From Deinococcus seoulensis (GTDB lineage Bacteria > Deinococcota > Deinococci > Deinococcales > Deinococcaceae), in the NCBI RefSeq assembly GCF_014648115.1, contig NZ_BMQM01000010.1, positions 61,665 to 125,664 on the forward strand: a stretch of DNA of 64,000 nucleotides, written 5' to 3'. Shown piece by piece: positions 1 through 11,705 of this stretch. How positions within the stretch are numbered: position 1 is the first letter of the stretch; every line of letters starts with the position of its first letter. A program made the position numbers and the translations under genes. Under the pieces are notes generated by a model. That model was not told the origin of the DNA. It searched no databases and saw only the letters and a list, made by a program, of their open reading frames with translations.

Positions 1-609
1 GGTCGCCCCGGCCCCCACCAGCGCGCGGGCCTGCGTCCGCTGCCGGGCGGTGGTCAGGCCGTACTCCTCGCCCCAGTGGGCCAGGACGATCACGGTGTCC
101 GCCTGCCGCGCCGCCGCGCGCACCGCCGTCAGGGGGAGGGGAGCCGCGCCGTCGTCCAGCCACGCCAGCAGTGCGACCCGCTGGCCCCGTACCATGCTGA
201 GGCCTGGGGCCGCCGTGACCGGGTGGAGGCCCGCGCGCTGCAGCGTGCCTCGCGACTGCGCCTGCCCGGCCATTCCGGCGTCCCGGCCGTGGTTGTTCAG
301 CACGCCCAGATGGGTGAGGGGCCACAGGGCGGCTGCCGCGCCGGTCGGGGCGCGCAGGTCGATGCCCGGCGTCCTGCGCGGCGCGTCCGTCAGGGGGGAT
401 TCCAGGTTCGCGGCCACCAGATCGGCGCGCAGCAGCGGCGCCACCGCCCGCAGTGTGCCGGGCCAGTCGGCGGTGTTCGCCTGCGCCACGCCGCGCGCGA
501 GGCTCAGGTCGCCGGCCAGCGCCAGCGTGACCGGCCCAGATGGCGGGGCCTCCCGCCCGCCCGAGGTGAGCAGCAGGCCCGCCAGCAGGCCGCAGATGGC
601 GATCCTCAT
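1..609 (-). CDS. CapA-family protein, 3' part outside window
   Basis: The minus-strand frame is open from an ATG at 609 to the window edge (203 codons) with no stop, so the gene is partial. A hydrophobic N-terminus (about residues 3-15) suggests export. It then shows features of the CapA/PgsA-type metallophosphatase fold (PF09587): 'LALAGDLSLARGV' near residue 29, 'LVAANLESPLTD' near 67, 'LGVLNNHGRDAG' near 105 and 'VIVLAHWGEEY' near 166. In this family such Asp/Asn/His residues bind metals, and members are linked to poly-gamma-glutamate or capsule formation. No capsule genes are visible nearby, so the exact role is not determined. The start codon abuts the dispersed repeat at 609-742. Confidence 0.8.
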   Translation of the reverse strand, partial: MRIAICGLLAGLLLTSGGREAPPSGPVTLALAGDLSLARGVAQANTADWPGTLRAVAPLLRADLVAANLESPLTDAPRRTPGIDLRAPTGAAAALWPLTHLGVLNNHGRDAGMAGQAQSRGTLQRAGLHPVTAAPGLSMVRGQRVALLAWLDDGAAPLPLTAVRAAARQADTVIVLAHWGEEYGLTTARQRTQARALVGAGAT

Positions 610-742
610 ACGGATTCCGTTTGTTTCGTTGATAACCCGGAAGGGCGCCGGGTTATCAACTCCACGCCCGGAACCCGCTTCTCTCCTACTCGCATCCGCT
701 CGGATTGAATGGTTTGCACAAACCATTCAATCCGAGTCCGCA
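609..742 (-). repeat. ~130-bp dispersed repeat, family A copy 1
   Basis: The element has inverted termini (ATACGGAYTCCG type) and two strong internal hairpins: GGATTGAATGG...CCATTCAATCC and GATAACCCGG...CCGGGTTATC, separated by a conserved CTCTCC/GGAGAG spacer. It fills the whole gap between the stop codon of the DUF3160 gene and the CapA start. Near-identical full copies lie at 22758-22891, 34482-34617 and 55189-55322. Confidence 0.9.
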
Positions 743-2773
743 TCACTTCACCAGCACGCCGTCCAGCCAGGGGTGCGCGGGCGGCACCTTGCCCTGACGC
801 AGCTGCGCGCGCCACGCCTCGTCCGTCAGGCGGCCCGAGACGGGTACCGTGAACTCGTACTGCGAGTACACGCCGCCCCGCGCGACCTGAAGGCCGCCGC
901 GACCGTCGGGCACGACGGCGTACAGCTCGTGGATGAAGCCCGTGCCTTCCTCCAGGGCGGTTCCGTCGCCGGTAGCGACGTCCGCGACGACGGCGGCCAT
1001 GGCGTCCTCGTCGAACTGGCTGGCGTTCTCGCCGTCCTCGGGGTCGGCGCTGGCCATCTTCATCTGTTCCAGCCACCCGCCGAAGTAGTGGATCTGGTCG
1101 TACTCGTCGCGGGTCAGCGGGGTGCCCGCCAGTTCCTTGGCGGTGGCGCGGCTCAGGAGGCCCAGCATGTCGCGCAGAGAGTCGAGGTTCTGCGCGGTGC
1201 GTTCCGACAGGACGCCCTGCTCTTTCAGGACGCGGCGGGTCAGGGCCTCCAGGGTCTGCAGGCGCGCCCAGAGGGCCGGGTTGGGTTCCACGTACCCGCG
1301 CGGGGGCTGCGGGGGCTCCCCGGCGCCCATCTCGGCCATGGTCTGCTTGGCGTACAGGATGGTGTCGTGGCGCAGTTCCGTCCAGGAGCCCAGCGCGGTC
1401 AGCATCTCCTTGCGCGTCCAGGCGGGCGTGCGCATGAACGCCGGGTAGCGTGCGTCGCGCGGTTCGGGCCTGGCGAGGGCCTGGAGGGCGTACAGCCAGC
1501 CGGAATAGACGTTCGCGGTCCAGTCGGCCTGCTTCAGCTCGGCGAAATTCGCGCGGAGTTTCGCCATGTTCGCGTCGTAGTTCGCGTACTTCGACTGCCC
1601 GGTGCGGCGCAGTTCGTTCAGCGCGGCGTCGCTGCCCAGCACGGCCAGCAGGTCAAGGCCGCTGGGCAGCAGGCGCGGCTGCGTGTCGGTGCCCACCTCG
1701 CGGTACACGAGGCGCTGGAAGGCCGCGCCGTCCAGCGTGAAGCGCTGCCCCATCAGCCGGAAGCCGAGTGTCTGCGCGTCGCGCACCTCGCGGCCCTCGC
1801 CGGGGCGGGCGATCACCACGGCGCTGTTCACCTGCGGGGGCGGCAGTTTCCGCAACTCGGCCTGGAAGGCCGTCAGGACGGCCGGTTCCGCCAGTCGGCG
1901 CACCTGCCCGCCCGCCGCGACTTTCAGGGCCGCCGCATACTGCCGGTAGTTCAGGTCGTCGCTGCGGCCCACCAGCAGCGCGGTCGGGTCGTACACGCGC
2001 GCCCACAGCTTCTGCGCCTCGGCGTTCGCCCCCATCAGGGCGGTCAGCAGGCCCGCCACGCGCGTCTCGCTGTCCTTATCCACGCGCAGGTTCAGGCGGC
2101 CCAGCCACATCATGGAGCGGAAGTAGCGTTTCAGCGCCTCGCTTTTCGTGTAGTGCCCGCGCGGCACGTACTGCGAGTAGTCCTCGAGCAGTTCCGTGCC
2201 GCTGAAAATGGCCGAGGGAGCAATGCCCTGGTGCGCGTCGATGAGTTTCAGTTCCGCCGCTACCAGCGCCGCCACCTCGGCGGGCGGGGTCACGGCCGGA
2301 TCGGCGAGTTTCTGCGCGACCGACAGGTACGCCAGTGTCAGCCGCGCGTCCGCCTCCAGTGGCGTGCCCTTCAGTGCCGTCAGTTGCCGGCGGGAATCCG
2401 CCACCAGCAGCGCGGTCAGGCGGCGCGCGGCCGGGGCCAGGGACTCACGTTCCAGGTCACGCAGCAGTTTGTCGAAGATCAGGTGGTACACGTGCAGCGT
2501 GGCGTCCGACGTGACGAACACCGGCTGCTCTGCGTAGCGGGTCGCCTCGTACACGGCGTCGAACTGCCGCCACTGCGCGGGCGTGATCACGAAGCCGTTG
2601 CGGGCCAGCGCCGAGCGTTGCGCGGCGTTCAGTGGGTCCAGGCCCAGGTCGGCCTTCCCGCTGACCAGCGGCGATTTCAGGGCGTTCAGGTTCACGGGCA
2701 GCGAGTACGGCGTGGGAGCCGCCACACCGGTGCCCAGCAGGGCCAGGGTCAGGACGCACAGATGAGGACGCAT
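743..2773 (-). CDS. DUF3160 domain secreted protein
   Basis: 676 residues from ATG 2773. The first about 19 residues form a signal peptide (hydrophobic stretch ending VAA). The body resembles the DUF3160 family (PF11369), with 'QPVFVTSDATLHVYH' near residue 85 and 'YFGGWLEQMKMAS' near the C-terminal third as recognisable conserved blocks. Family members are large exported proteins of unknown function. The longer open frame that runs on into murE is an artefact of high GC, because the signal peptide begins exactly at this ATG. The stop codon TGA (743-745) touches the edge of repeat copy 1, so the repeat forms the 3' untranslated region. Confidence 0.8.
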   Translation of the reverse strand: MRPHLCVLTLALLGTGVAAPTPYSLPVNLNALKSPLVSGKADLGLDPLNAAQRSALARNGFVITPAQWRQFDAVYEATRYAEQPVFVTSDATLHVYHLIFDKLLRDLERESLAPAARRLTALLVADSRRQLTALKGTPLEADARLTLAYLSVAQKLADPAVTPPAEVAALVAAELKLIDAHQGIAPSAIFSGTELLEDYSQYVPRGHYTKSEALKRYFRSMMWLGRLNLRVDKDSETRVAGLLTALMGANAEAQKLWARVYDPTALLVGRSDDLNYRQYAAALKVAAGGQVRRLAEPAVLTAFQAELRKLPPPQVNSAVVIARPGEGREVRDAQTLGFRLMGQRFTLDGAAFQRLVYREVGTDTQPRLLPSGLDLLAVLGSDAALNELRRTGQSKYANYDANMAKLRANFAELKQADWTANVYSGWLYALQALARPEPRDARYPAFMRTPAWTRKEMLTALGSWTELRHDTILYAKQTMAEMGAGEPPQPPRGYVEPNPALWARLQTLEALTRRVLKEQGVLSERTAQNLDSLRDMLGLLSRATAKELAGTPLTRDEYDQIHYFGGWLEQMKMASADPEDGENASQFDEDAMAAVVADVATGDGTALEEGTGFIHELYAVVPDGRGGLQVARGGVYSQYEFTVPVSGRLTDEAWRAQLRQGKVPPAHPWLDGVLVK

Positions 2774-2805
2774 ACCGCCTTCATACCATGTCGCTGGGCA
2801 CCCGG

Positions 2806-4263
<1,458 letters not shown>

Positions 4264-4269
4264 GGGGGG

Positions 4270-4275
4270 ATGATA
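4270..4275 (-). promoter_or_regulatory. leaderless -10 box of murE
   Basis: TATCAT on the minus strand ends 6 nt before the murE ATG. Transcription should therefore start at or next to the start codon. No Shine-Dalgarno sequence is present. Confidence 0.6.
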
Positions 4276-4308
4276 CGGGCTGCGCCGCCCGGCGCTGCGG
4301 GCCGCCGC

Positions 4309-5046
4309 TCAGCGCACCCGCTGGTACAGCCCGTCGAAGCGGACGTTCAGGCCGCCGCAACGCCCGTTGTCCGCCGCGAGCATCCACGGACCCACGGGAC
4401 GCAGGTTCACGCTGCACTCGCCGTCACTGTACGCCAGCGGCCACGCGCCCTCCTGGCGGCGCAGCGGGCCGTTCAGGTTCCCCTGGGTCACGTTGCCGTC
4501 CGCGCCGACGTGCGTGGCTGACCCGTTCAGGGTCAGCGCGCCGCTCCCGGTCTGCCGGACGGTCAGGCCCGCGTTGGCGTCCCTGGCCCAGGTGCCGGCC
4601 TCTTCGGGCGCGGCGGGGAGCGCCTCGACCTGCGTGTCGGGCAGGAAGCCCCGCATCAGCTGGTCGGGCAGGCCGCCGCTGGGCACCAGGTAACTGCACC
4701 GGCGGCCCTGCACGCTGCGTCCCTGGAGGAGCAGGTCGCCGCTGCGCACGCTGTACTTCCCGGCCGCGCCGCGCGCGTCACTGAACGTCGCGCGCGGCAC
4801 GCTGACCTGCGCGGCCCGCAGGTGCTCGGGGTGCAGTTCGGTCCAGTCGGCCGGGCAGGTGGGCGGCTGGGCGGGCGGGGTGGCCGGGGGTTGCGCCGCT
4901 GCCAGCGGCGAGGTCAGGCACAGCAGGCCCATGCGGAGCAGTGCCTGCCGGAGCAGGCCCGGTCGCTGATCCGGTCGCTGGCCCGGTTGCTGGTCTGGCC
5001 GGGAGGGCCGCGGGTGCATGCGCGCGGAGGAACGGAAGGCCGTCAT
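4309..5046 (-). CDS. Secreted protein of unknown function
   Basis: 245 residues; I do not recognise the family. A hydrophilic N-terminus rich in Pro, Arg and Gln (1-35) precedes a hydrophobic stretch ending SPLAAA (about 36-51), which looks like a late signal peptide; an internal Met at residue 39 could be an alternative start. The mature part is Pro-rich at first and then globular, with several cysteines. Its C-terminus 'CGGLNVRFDGLYQRV' looks like a conserved end motif with a structural disulfide. A TAGCCT box 6 nt before ATG 5046 favours the upstream start. It is 46 nt upstream of murE and may be cotranscribed with it. Confidence 0.6.
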   Translation of the reverse strand: MTAFRSSARMHPRPSRPDQQPGQRPDQRPGLLRQALLRMGLLCLTSPLAAAQPPATPPAQPPTCPADWTELHPEHLRAAQVSVPRATFSDARGAAGKYSVRSGDLLLQGRSVQGRRCSYLVPSGGLPDQLMRGFLPDTQVEALPAAPEEAGTWARDANAGLTVRQTGSGALTLNGSATHVGADGNVTQGNLNGPLRRQEGAWPLAYSDGECSVNLRPVGPWMLAADNGRCGGLNVRFDGLYQRVR

Positions 5047-5052
5047 CCCCGC

Positions 5053-5058
5053 AGGCTA
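5053..5058 (-). promoter_or_regulatory. leaderless -10 box of 245-aa gene
   Basis: TAGCCT on the minus strand is followed by a 6-nt gap and then ATG 5046. It supports that start rather than the internal Met. Confidence 0.55.
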
Positions 5059-5094
5059 CCGCGCTGCGCCGGGAGCAATGGTGCGCGGTGCGGA

Positions 5095-5718
5095 TCAGCG
5101 CAGCAGCGGCAGGCCGAAGCCGTTGGCCTGCACGCGCGCGCACACCCACTCGAAGGCCTGCGGGTCGGCCACGAAGTCCAGCTGGTCGCCGGGAACACGC
5201 ACGACCGGGCAGGCGCCGAAGCCCGTGACCCAGCTGTCGTACAGGCGGTTCAGGCCGCCCAGGTACTCGTCGGGGATGGCCTGCTCGTACTCGCGGCCGC
5301 GCTGCGCGATGCGGCGTTTCAGGGTGGGCAGGCTGGCGTCGATGTGGATCAGCAGGTCCGGGACGCGCAGGGCGCTCAGCACCCCCTCGTACAGGCTGAG
5401 GTAAGTGTCCCAGTCGCGCCGCGCCATCTGTCCGCTCTCGAACAGGTTGCGCGCGAAGATGTTGGCGTCCTCGAACACCGTGCGGTCCTGAATGACGTAG
5501 CGGGCGCCGGTCACGAGGTTCAGGTGCTGCTCCAGGCGCCGGGACAGGAAGTACACCTGCGAGTGGAACGAGTACTGCCGCATGTCGCGGTAGAAGTCTT
5601 CCAGGTAGGGGTTGTCGGCGTACGGTTCGTACACGGGGCGCAGGCCGTAGCGGTCGGCCAGCATGCGCGTCAGGGTGCTCTTGCCGCTGCCGATGTTCCC
5701 GGAAACCGCGAGGTACAT
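5095..5718 (-). CDS. Deoxynucleoside kinase (second of pair)
   Basis: 207 residues from ATG 5718. The P-loop 'GNIGSGKST' is at 7-15, a 'QDRTVFEDANIFA' block carries the DR-type catalytic region near residue 85, and the lid contains 'RRIAQRGREYEQ' near 140. These are hallmarks of the dNK/dCK-dGK family (PF01712), which phosphorylates deoxynucleosides for DNA precursor salvage. The start overlaps the stop of the upstream paralogue by one base (TGATG), so the two are translationally coupled. Comparable adjacent kinase pairs in Bacillus are a deoxyadenosine/deoxycytidine kinase and a deoxyguanosine kinase. Which substrate belongs to which gene here cannot be read from the sequence. Confidence 0.88.
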   Translation of the reverse strand: MYLAVSGNIGSGKSTLTRMLADRYGLRPVYEPYADNPYLEDFYRDMRQYSFHSQVYFLSRRLEQHLNLVTGARYVIQDRTVFEDANIFARNLFESGQMARRDWDTYLSLYEGVLSALRVPDLLIHIDASLPTLKRRIAQRGREYEQAIPDEYLGGLNRLYDSWVTGFGACPVVRVPGDQLDFVADPQAFEWVCARVQANGFGLPLLR

Positions 5719-6329
5719 CAGTCGGCCGCCTGCGTGTCGCGCAGGGCGCCGTCGATGCGGTCCATCAGGTCCTGTTCGTGGTCCGGGTTGTTCACGAAGT
5801 CGATGCCGGCCGCGTCGATGATCAGGTGCGGGTGCGGGTACGTGCGGAAGTACTCGTCGTACCGCCCGGTCAGGTCCGCGAGGTACGCGGCCTGCATGTC
5901 CTGCTCGAACGGGCGGCCGCGCAGCGCGATGCGGCGCAGCAGTTCGTCGGTGTCGGCGCGCAGGTACACCACGAGGTCCGGGGTGGGCAGGCGCGGCGAC
6001 AGGTGCGAGTACAGGTCCTCGTACAGCGCGAACTCGGCGTCGCGCAGGTTCATGGACGCGAAGATGAAGTCCTTGTCGAACAGGTAGTCGCTGACCACGC
6101 TGCCCTTGTACAGGCCCGGCTGCCACAGCGCCGAGAGCTGCTTGAAGCGTGAGAGCAGAAAGAACGCCTGCACCTGAAACGAGAACGCTTCGGGCTGCTC
6201 GTAGAATTTCGCCAGGAAGGGGTTCTCCTCGACGATTTCCAGGTTCAGTTCGGCGCCGTGGCGCGCGGCGAGGCGCCCGGCGAGGCTTGTTTTCCCGACC
6301 CCGATGGGCCCTTCGACGACAACGTACAT
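5718..6329 (-). CDS. Deoxynucleoside kinase (first of pair)
   Basis: 203 residues from ATG 6329, chosen because 'MYVVVEGPIGVGKTS' places the P-loop (8-16) at the N-terminus as in the family. A longer frame from 6470 exists but adds only low-complexity sequence. It has a 'SDYLFDKDFIFA' block near residue 83 and 'RRIALRGRPFEQ' in the lid. A TATGCT box lies 10 nt before the ATG. It is paralogous to the downstream gene, which it overlaps by 1 nt. The likely role is salvage of purine or pyrimidine deoxynucleosides, useful after massive DNA degradation; that link to radiation recovery is inference. Confidence 0.88.
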   Translation of the reverse strand: MYVVVEGPIGVGKTSLAGRLAARHGAELNLEIVEENPFLAKFYEQPEAFSFQVQAFFLLSRFKQLSALWQPGLYKGSVVSDYLFDKDFIFASMNLRDAEFALYEDLYSHLSPRLPTPDLVVYLRADTDELLRRIALRGRPFEQDMQAAYLADLTGRYDEYFRTYPHPHLIIDAAGIDFVNNPDHEQDLMDRIDGALRDTQAAD

Positions 6330-6448
6330 GACAGGCCAGAGCATAGCGCCCCCCAGGAGTCTCAAGGGTGGATGAACGCCTTGACACGCGCGGGGAGGAG
6401 GAGGGTGAACGGCAGACGGAGGATGGGGTGGGTTCCATCCTACGTCTG

Positions 6449-6577
6449 CTAAGTACGTTGAAGCTACCATTGCGAGATTCCGGGAAAGCGCCGGAATCTC
6501 TCCATTCCCGCTTCAACGTACTTCTTCTGCTACGCGCTCCGCGCGGTTTATCTAAAAGATAAACGCAGTGTACTTAG
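6449..6577. repeat. 129-bp nested palindromic element (family C)
   Basis: The element begins CTAAGTAC and ends GTACTTAG (8-bp inverted ends). Inside, a 14-bp stem AAGTACGTTGAAGC/GCTTCAACGTACTT encloses a second stem GAGATTCCGG/CCGGAATCTC. Two more small hairpins follow: GCGCTCCGCGC and TTTATC-TAAAA-GATAAA. Its right edge contains the TAA stop codon of the ribbon-helix-helix gene. It is visibly more AT-rich than its surroundings. Only one copy is present in this window. Confidence 0.75.
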
Positions 6578-6744
6578 TCGCTGTCCTCTTTTTTCTTGTC
6601 TTTCAGGCGCCCGGCGTCTTTCGCGGCGCGGGTCAGGAGGTACTCGATCTGGGCGTTCACGCTGCGCAGGTCGTCTGCCGCCCAGCGTTCCAGCGCGGCG
6701 TACAGCTCCGGGCTGATGCGCAGGGGGAAGTTCTTGCGCGCCAT
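6574..6744 (-). CDS. Arc-type ribbon-helix-helix small protein
   Basis: 56 residues, too short for most ORF filters. '[19 protein letters not shown]' is a typical Arc/CopG-like beta strand plus first helix, followed by '[12 protein letters not shown]', the second helix of a ribbon-helix-helix fold, and a charged Lys-rich tail. Such proteins bind DNA as dimers of dimers through the N-terminal strand. The ATG is 4 nt after the stop of the SPFH gene, so the two form an operon. A perfect 16-bp palindrome in front of that operon is a natural candidate site for autoregulation. No toxin gene is adjacent, so an antitoxin role is not supported. Confidence 0.8.
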   Translation of the reverse strand: MARKNFPLRISPELYAALERWAADDLRSVNAQIEYLLTRAAKDAGRLKDKKKEDSD

Positions 6745-6748
6745 ACCG

Positions 6749-7660
<912 letters not shown>

Positions 7661-7694
7661 GATGGAACCTCCGGGCTGATCTCGATTACCTATC

Positions 7695-7710
7695 AAAGTG
7701 ATATCACTTT
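7695..7710. promoter_or_regulatory. perfect 16-bp palindrome, candidate operator
   Basis: AAAGTGATATCACTTT is a perfect palindrome, extended by TATC on one side and GATA on the other. It sits 35-50 nt upstream of the SPFH start, where it would overlap or adjoin the promoter. The ribbon-helix-helix protein encoded in the same operon is the obvious candidate ligand, though not proven. Confidence 0.7.
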
Positions 7711-7760
7711 TGGATAGAGTGCACCAGCCGCCCGGCCCGCGAGCACGGACAGGCGGAAAC

Positions 7761-7832
7761 GGTCAATGGTCGATGGTCGACAGAGGGGGAGTGCCCCGTC
7801 CATCGACCATCAACCGTTCACCATCAACCCTA
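7761..7832. repeat. heptad-repeat hairpin 1 (htrA 3' end)
   Basis: Degenerate 7-bp units of the type GATGGTC/GTTGATG on one arm pair with their complements (CCATCGACCATCAACC) on the other. The stop codon TAG of htrA (7830-7832) is the first triplet of the element. It probably acts as an RNA hairpin at the mRNA end. Confidence 0.7.
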
Positions 7833-8975
7833 CTGCAGGGTGCGTTTGAGCAGCGTGACCTTCACGTCCACGCTCTTCTTGTTGCGCCAGACGCGCAGGG
7901 TGACGGTCTGACCGGGACGCTTGGCGGCCACCAGCCGGATCACGTCGAACGAGTCCCGCACGCGCTGCCCGTCCACGGCCACGATGATGTCGCCCAGCGG
8001 CGCGAGCAGCTGGTCCTTGCTGTTGCGCAGGCTGCCGCGCAGGCCCGCGCGGGCGGCGGCCGTCCCGGCCGGAACCTCGTCCACCAGCGCGCCCTCGGAG
8101 CTGTTCAGGCCCGCCAGTTGCCGCAGCGCCGGGTCCAGGTTGTCCAGGTCCACCATGGTCACGCCCAGCGTGCCACGCTGCGGCACGCCGATCTTCTCCA
8201 GGTCGTCCAAGCTCTGCTTGACCAGATCGCCGGGCACGGCGATGCCGATCACGCCCGGAATCAGGCCGTTCGCCGAGACGTTCGCGTCGGCGACACCCAC
8301 CACTGCCCCGCGTGAATCCAGGACCGGGCCGCCGCTGTTGCCCTGCTGGATGCTGGCCGTCGTGACGATGTACTGCCCGACCTCGTTGGCGAAGCCGTCG
8401 TTGCGGTTCAGGTCGCGGGCGCTGGCGGCCACGCTGAACACGCCGCTGCCCACGAAGTTCTGAATGCGCAGCGGCGTGCCGATGGTCAGCAGTTTCTGCC
8501 CCGGAATCAGGCGCGCGCTCGACCCGAAACTCAGGGTGGCGGGCGCGGTCACGCCGGTCACGCGCAGGATGGCGATGTCGATGCCGGGGTCGATGCCCTC
8601 GATCTTCGCGCTGACGCGACGGCCGTTGAACAGCGTGACCGTCAGGGACTCCTGGTACTGAACCACGTGGTAGTTCGTGACGATCAGGTCCTTCTTGTAG
8701 AAGAAGCCCGTGCCGGTGTCGATGGGGTCATCCCCGACCTGCAACCTCTCGCGTTGCAGGCGGTTGTCGATGCGCACCACGGCCTGAATGGCTTTCTGGG
8801 CCACCTCGACGGTGTTCACCTCGTCCGGCGTGACCAGCGCCCGCTCGGCGCTGACCCGTCCCGTGATGTACGCCCCGGCGACTGCGCCGCTCAGCAGCAG
8901 CGCCGCGCCCAGCACGCGCAGACCCAGCCGCCCGGTGCGGGCCGCCGGGCGGGCCGGGGTGCCGGGCGGCGTCAC
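7830..8975 (-). CDS. HtrA/DegP-type serine protease with PDZ domain
   Basis: 381 residues. One membrane anchor (about 18-38) places the protease outside the membrane. The trypsin-like domain carries the full triad: His103 in 'NYHVV', Asp133 in 'GIDIAIL' and Ser214 in 'QGNSGGPVLD'. A single C-terminal PDZ domain (about 265-375) follows with 'LGVTMVDLD' and 'DIIVAVDGQRV'. Family members degrade or refold damaged envelope proteins. The GTG/ATG region at 8975 overlaps the stop of the FmdB-like gene by 4 nt, so the two are coupled. A heptad hairpin begins at its stop codon. Confidence 0.92.
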   Translation of the reverse strand: MTPPGTPARPAARTGRLGLRVLGAALLLSGAVAGAYITGRVSAERALVTPDEVNTVEVAQKAIQAVVRIDNRLQRERLQVGDDPIDTGTGFFYKKDLIVTNYHVVQYQESLTVTLFNGRRVSAKIEGIDPGIDIAILRVTGVTAPATLSFGSSARLIPGQKLLTIGTPLRIQNFVGSGVFSVAASARDLNRNDGFANEVGQYIVTTASIQQGNSGGPVLDSRGAVVGVADANVSANGLIPGVIGIAVPGDLVKQSLDDLEKIGVPQRGTLGVTMVDLDNLDPALRQLAGLNSSEGALVDEVPAGTAAARAGLRGSLRNSKDQLLAPLGDIIVAVDGQRVRDSFDVIRLVAAKRPGQTVTLRVWRNKKSVDVKVTLLKRTLQ

Positions 8976-9178
8976 TCGCCGCCGCCGCCCTCGCCGCCCT
9001 TGGGGCGGGAATCGGTCACGTAGAATCCGCTGCCCTTGAAGGCAATGCCGGGCCGCGCCAGGATCCGCTTGACAGGCACGCCCGTTTCCGGGTGCGTGGT
9101 GTAGGCCTCGTCGCGCATGCTCTGCTGCAACTCGTAGATTTCGCCGGTTTCGATGTTCTTGTACAGGTACGTGGGCAT
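8972..9178 (-). CDS. FmdB-like small protein lacking zinc cysteines
   Basis: 68 residues. The start 'MPTYLY' and the block 'IAFKGSGFYVTD' match the FmdB/CxxC_CXXC_SSSS putative regulatory family (PF09723), whose members normally carry two CxxC zinc knuckles. Here there is no cysteine at all; the knuckle positions read 'NIETGEIY' and 'THPETGVP'. The backbone of the family is thus kept while metal binding is lost. The tail is Gly/Glu-rich. It overlaps htrA by 4 nt, suggesting joint expression. The function is unknown in this family. Confidence 0.75.
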   Translation of the reverse strand: MPTYLYKNIETGEIYELQQSMRDEAYTTHPETGVPVKRILARPGIAFKGSGFYVTDSRPKGGEGGGGE

Positions 9179-9562
9179 GGTGGTTACGGTGTCCTCTGAT
9201 CGTGACGCTCTGACGTGCGCCGGCCCGTGCAGCCGGACCGTGGTCCTCGCTGCGTTCCGCGTGCCGGAAAGTTCAGCCGGACGCGCGCGCGCACTGCGGG
9301 CACGTCCGCGCCTATCCTAGCAAGGACCGCCGCGCCCGGACTGTTCCGCCGGGCAACCCGTCCACACTGCCCGCACGGCGCGGGCTTCAGAGTTTCTTCA
9401 GTTACCGCCCTCCCGGCCGCTCTGCCGATCCCTCTGCCGCTCCCTGTGCCGCCCACCGTGAGTGCTGTACTCAGGGGCGGCGGGCACTCACATGCGCCCA
9501 CCCCCCTGCCCGCGCTATGCTGCGGCCTGAACCGCTGGTGTCCGGTTCACACAAACAGGGCA
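9179..9562. other. divergent intergenic region upstream of glmS ribozyme
   Basis: About 380 nt without a convincing gene between the FmdB-like start and the ribozyme. It should hold both divergent promoters. A TATGCT sequence at 9516-9521 is a plausible -10 for the glmS transcript, which would place the RNA start about 35-40 nt before the ribozyme cleavage site. Frames in this stretch look like GC-rich shadows. Confidence 0.5.
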
Positions 9563-9735
9563 GCGCAAGGCCCCCGCACGCGGGGGAGACGAGGTGGAGG
9601 TCAGCGAGCAATCTGCGGATGCCTCCAGGCGCGCGTTCAGGCGCCTACCCGCCGCCCCACGCCGGGGCGGGAAGCGCGGCGATAACCCCCACGGCAACGT
9701 GGGCATAAGGCCGCGCACGACGCACAACAACTTCA
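9563..9735 (+). ncRNA. glmS ribozyme (GlcN6P-activated self-cleaving RNA)
   Basis: Lies directly upstream of glmS. The cleavage-site motif A/GCGC is at 9562-9566, with cleavage predicted between 9562 and 9563. It is followed by a P1 hairpin of C and G runs (9571-9586) and the diagnostic core GACGAGGTGGAGGT (9588-9601), with GCGGATGCCTCC (9615-9626) closing P2. Two further GC hairpins (P3/P4 region, 9627-9690) and AACCCCCACGG...CGTGGGC (about 9684-9708) follow. In the known class, glucosamine-6-phosphate is a cofactor for cleavage, which destabilises the mRNA and closes a feedback loop. The 3' boundary is approximate. Confidence 0.93.
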
Positions 9736-9786
9736 AAGACAGGCACCCCCGCCCGGCCCCCGCGCCGACGGCGGGATGGAGTCACC

Positions 9787-11601
<1,815 letters not shown>

Positions 11602-11607
<6 letters not shown>

Positions 11608-11649
11608 ACACGGTTGAGTAAACACGGTCGAGTAAGCAGCGTCGAGTAA
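11602..11649 (+). repeat. 14-bp tandem repeat with stops in three frames
   Basis: Units begin at 11602, 11616, 11630 and 11644 with consensus GAGTAAACACGGTC. Each carries TAA (11605, 11619, 11633, 11647). Because 14 is not a multiple of three, the TAA triplets fall successively in all three frames, including the true glmS stop. Confidence 0.85.
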
Positions 11650-11659
11650 CGGCAATGCA

Positions 11660-11696
11660 GGAGGGGGCCGCAGCCAGTCGCGCTGCGGCCCCCTCC
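11660..11696. terminator. strong bidirectional hairpin terminator
   Basis: A 15-bp GC stem GGAGGGGGCCGCAGC/GCTGCGGCCCCCTCC with a 7-nt loop lies between convergent glmS and the cysteine protease gene. No long U tract follows. Confidence 0.75.
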
Positions 11697-11705
11697 CTTG
11701 TTCGT

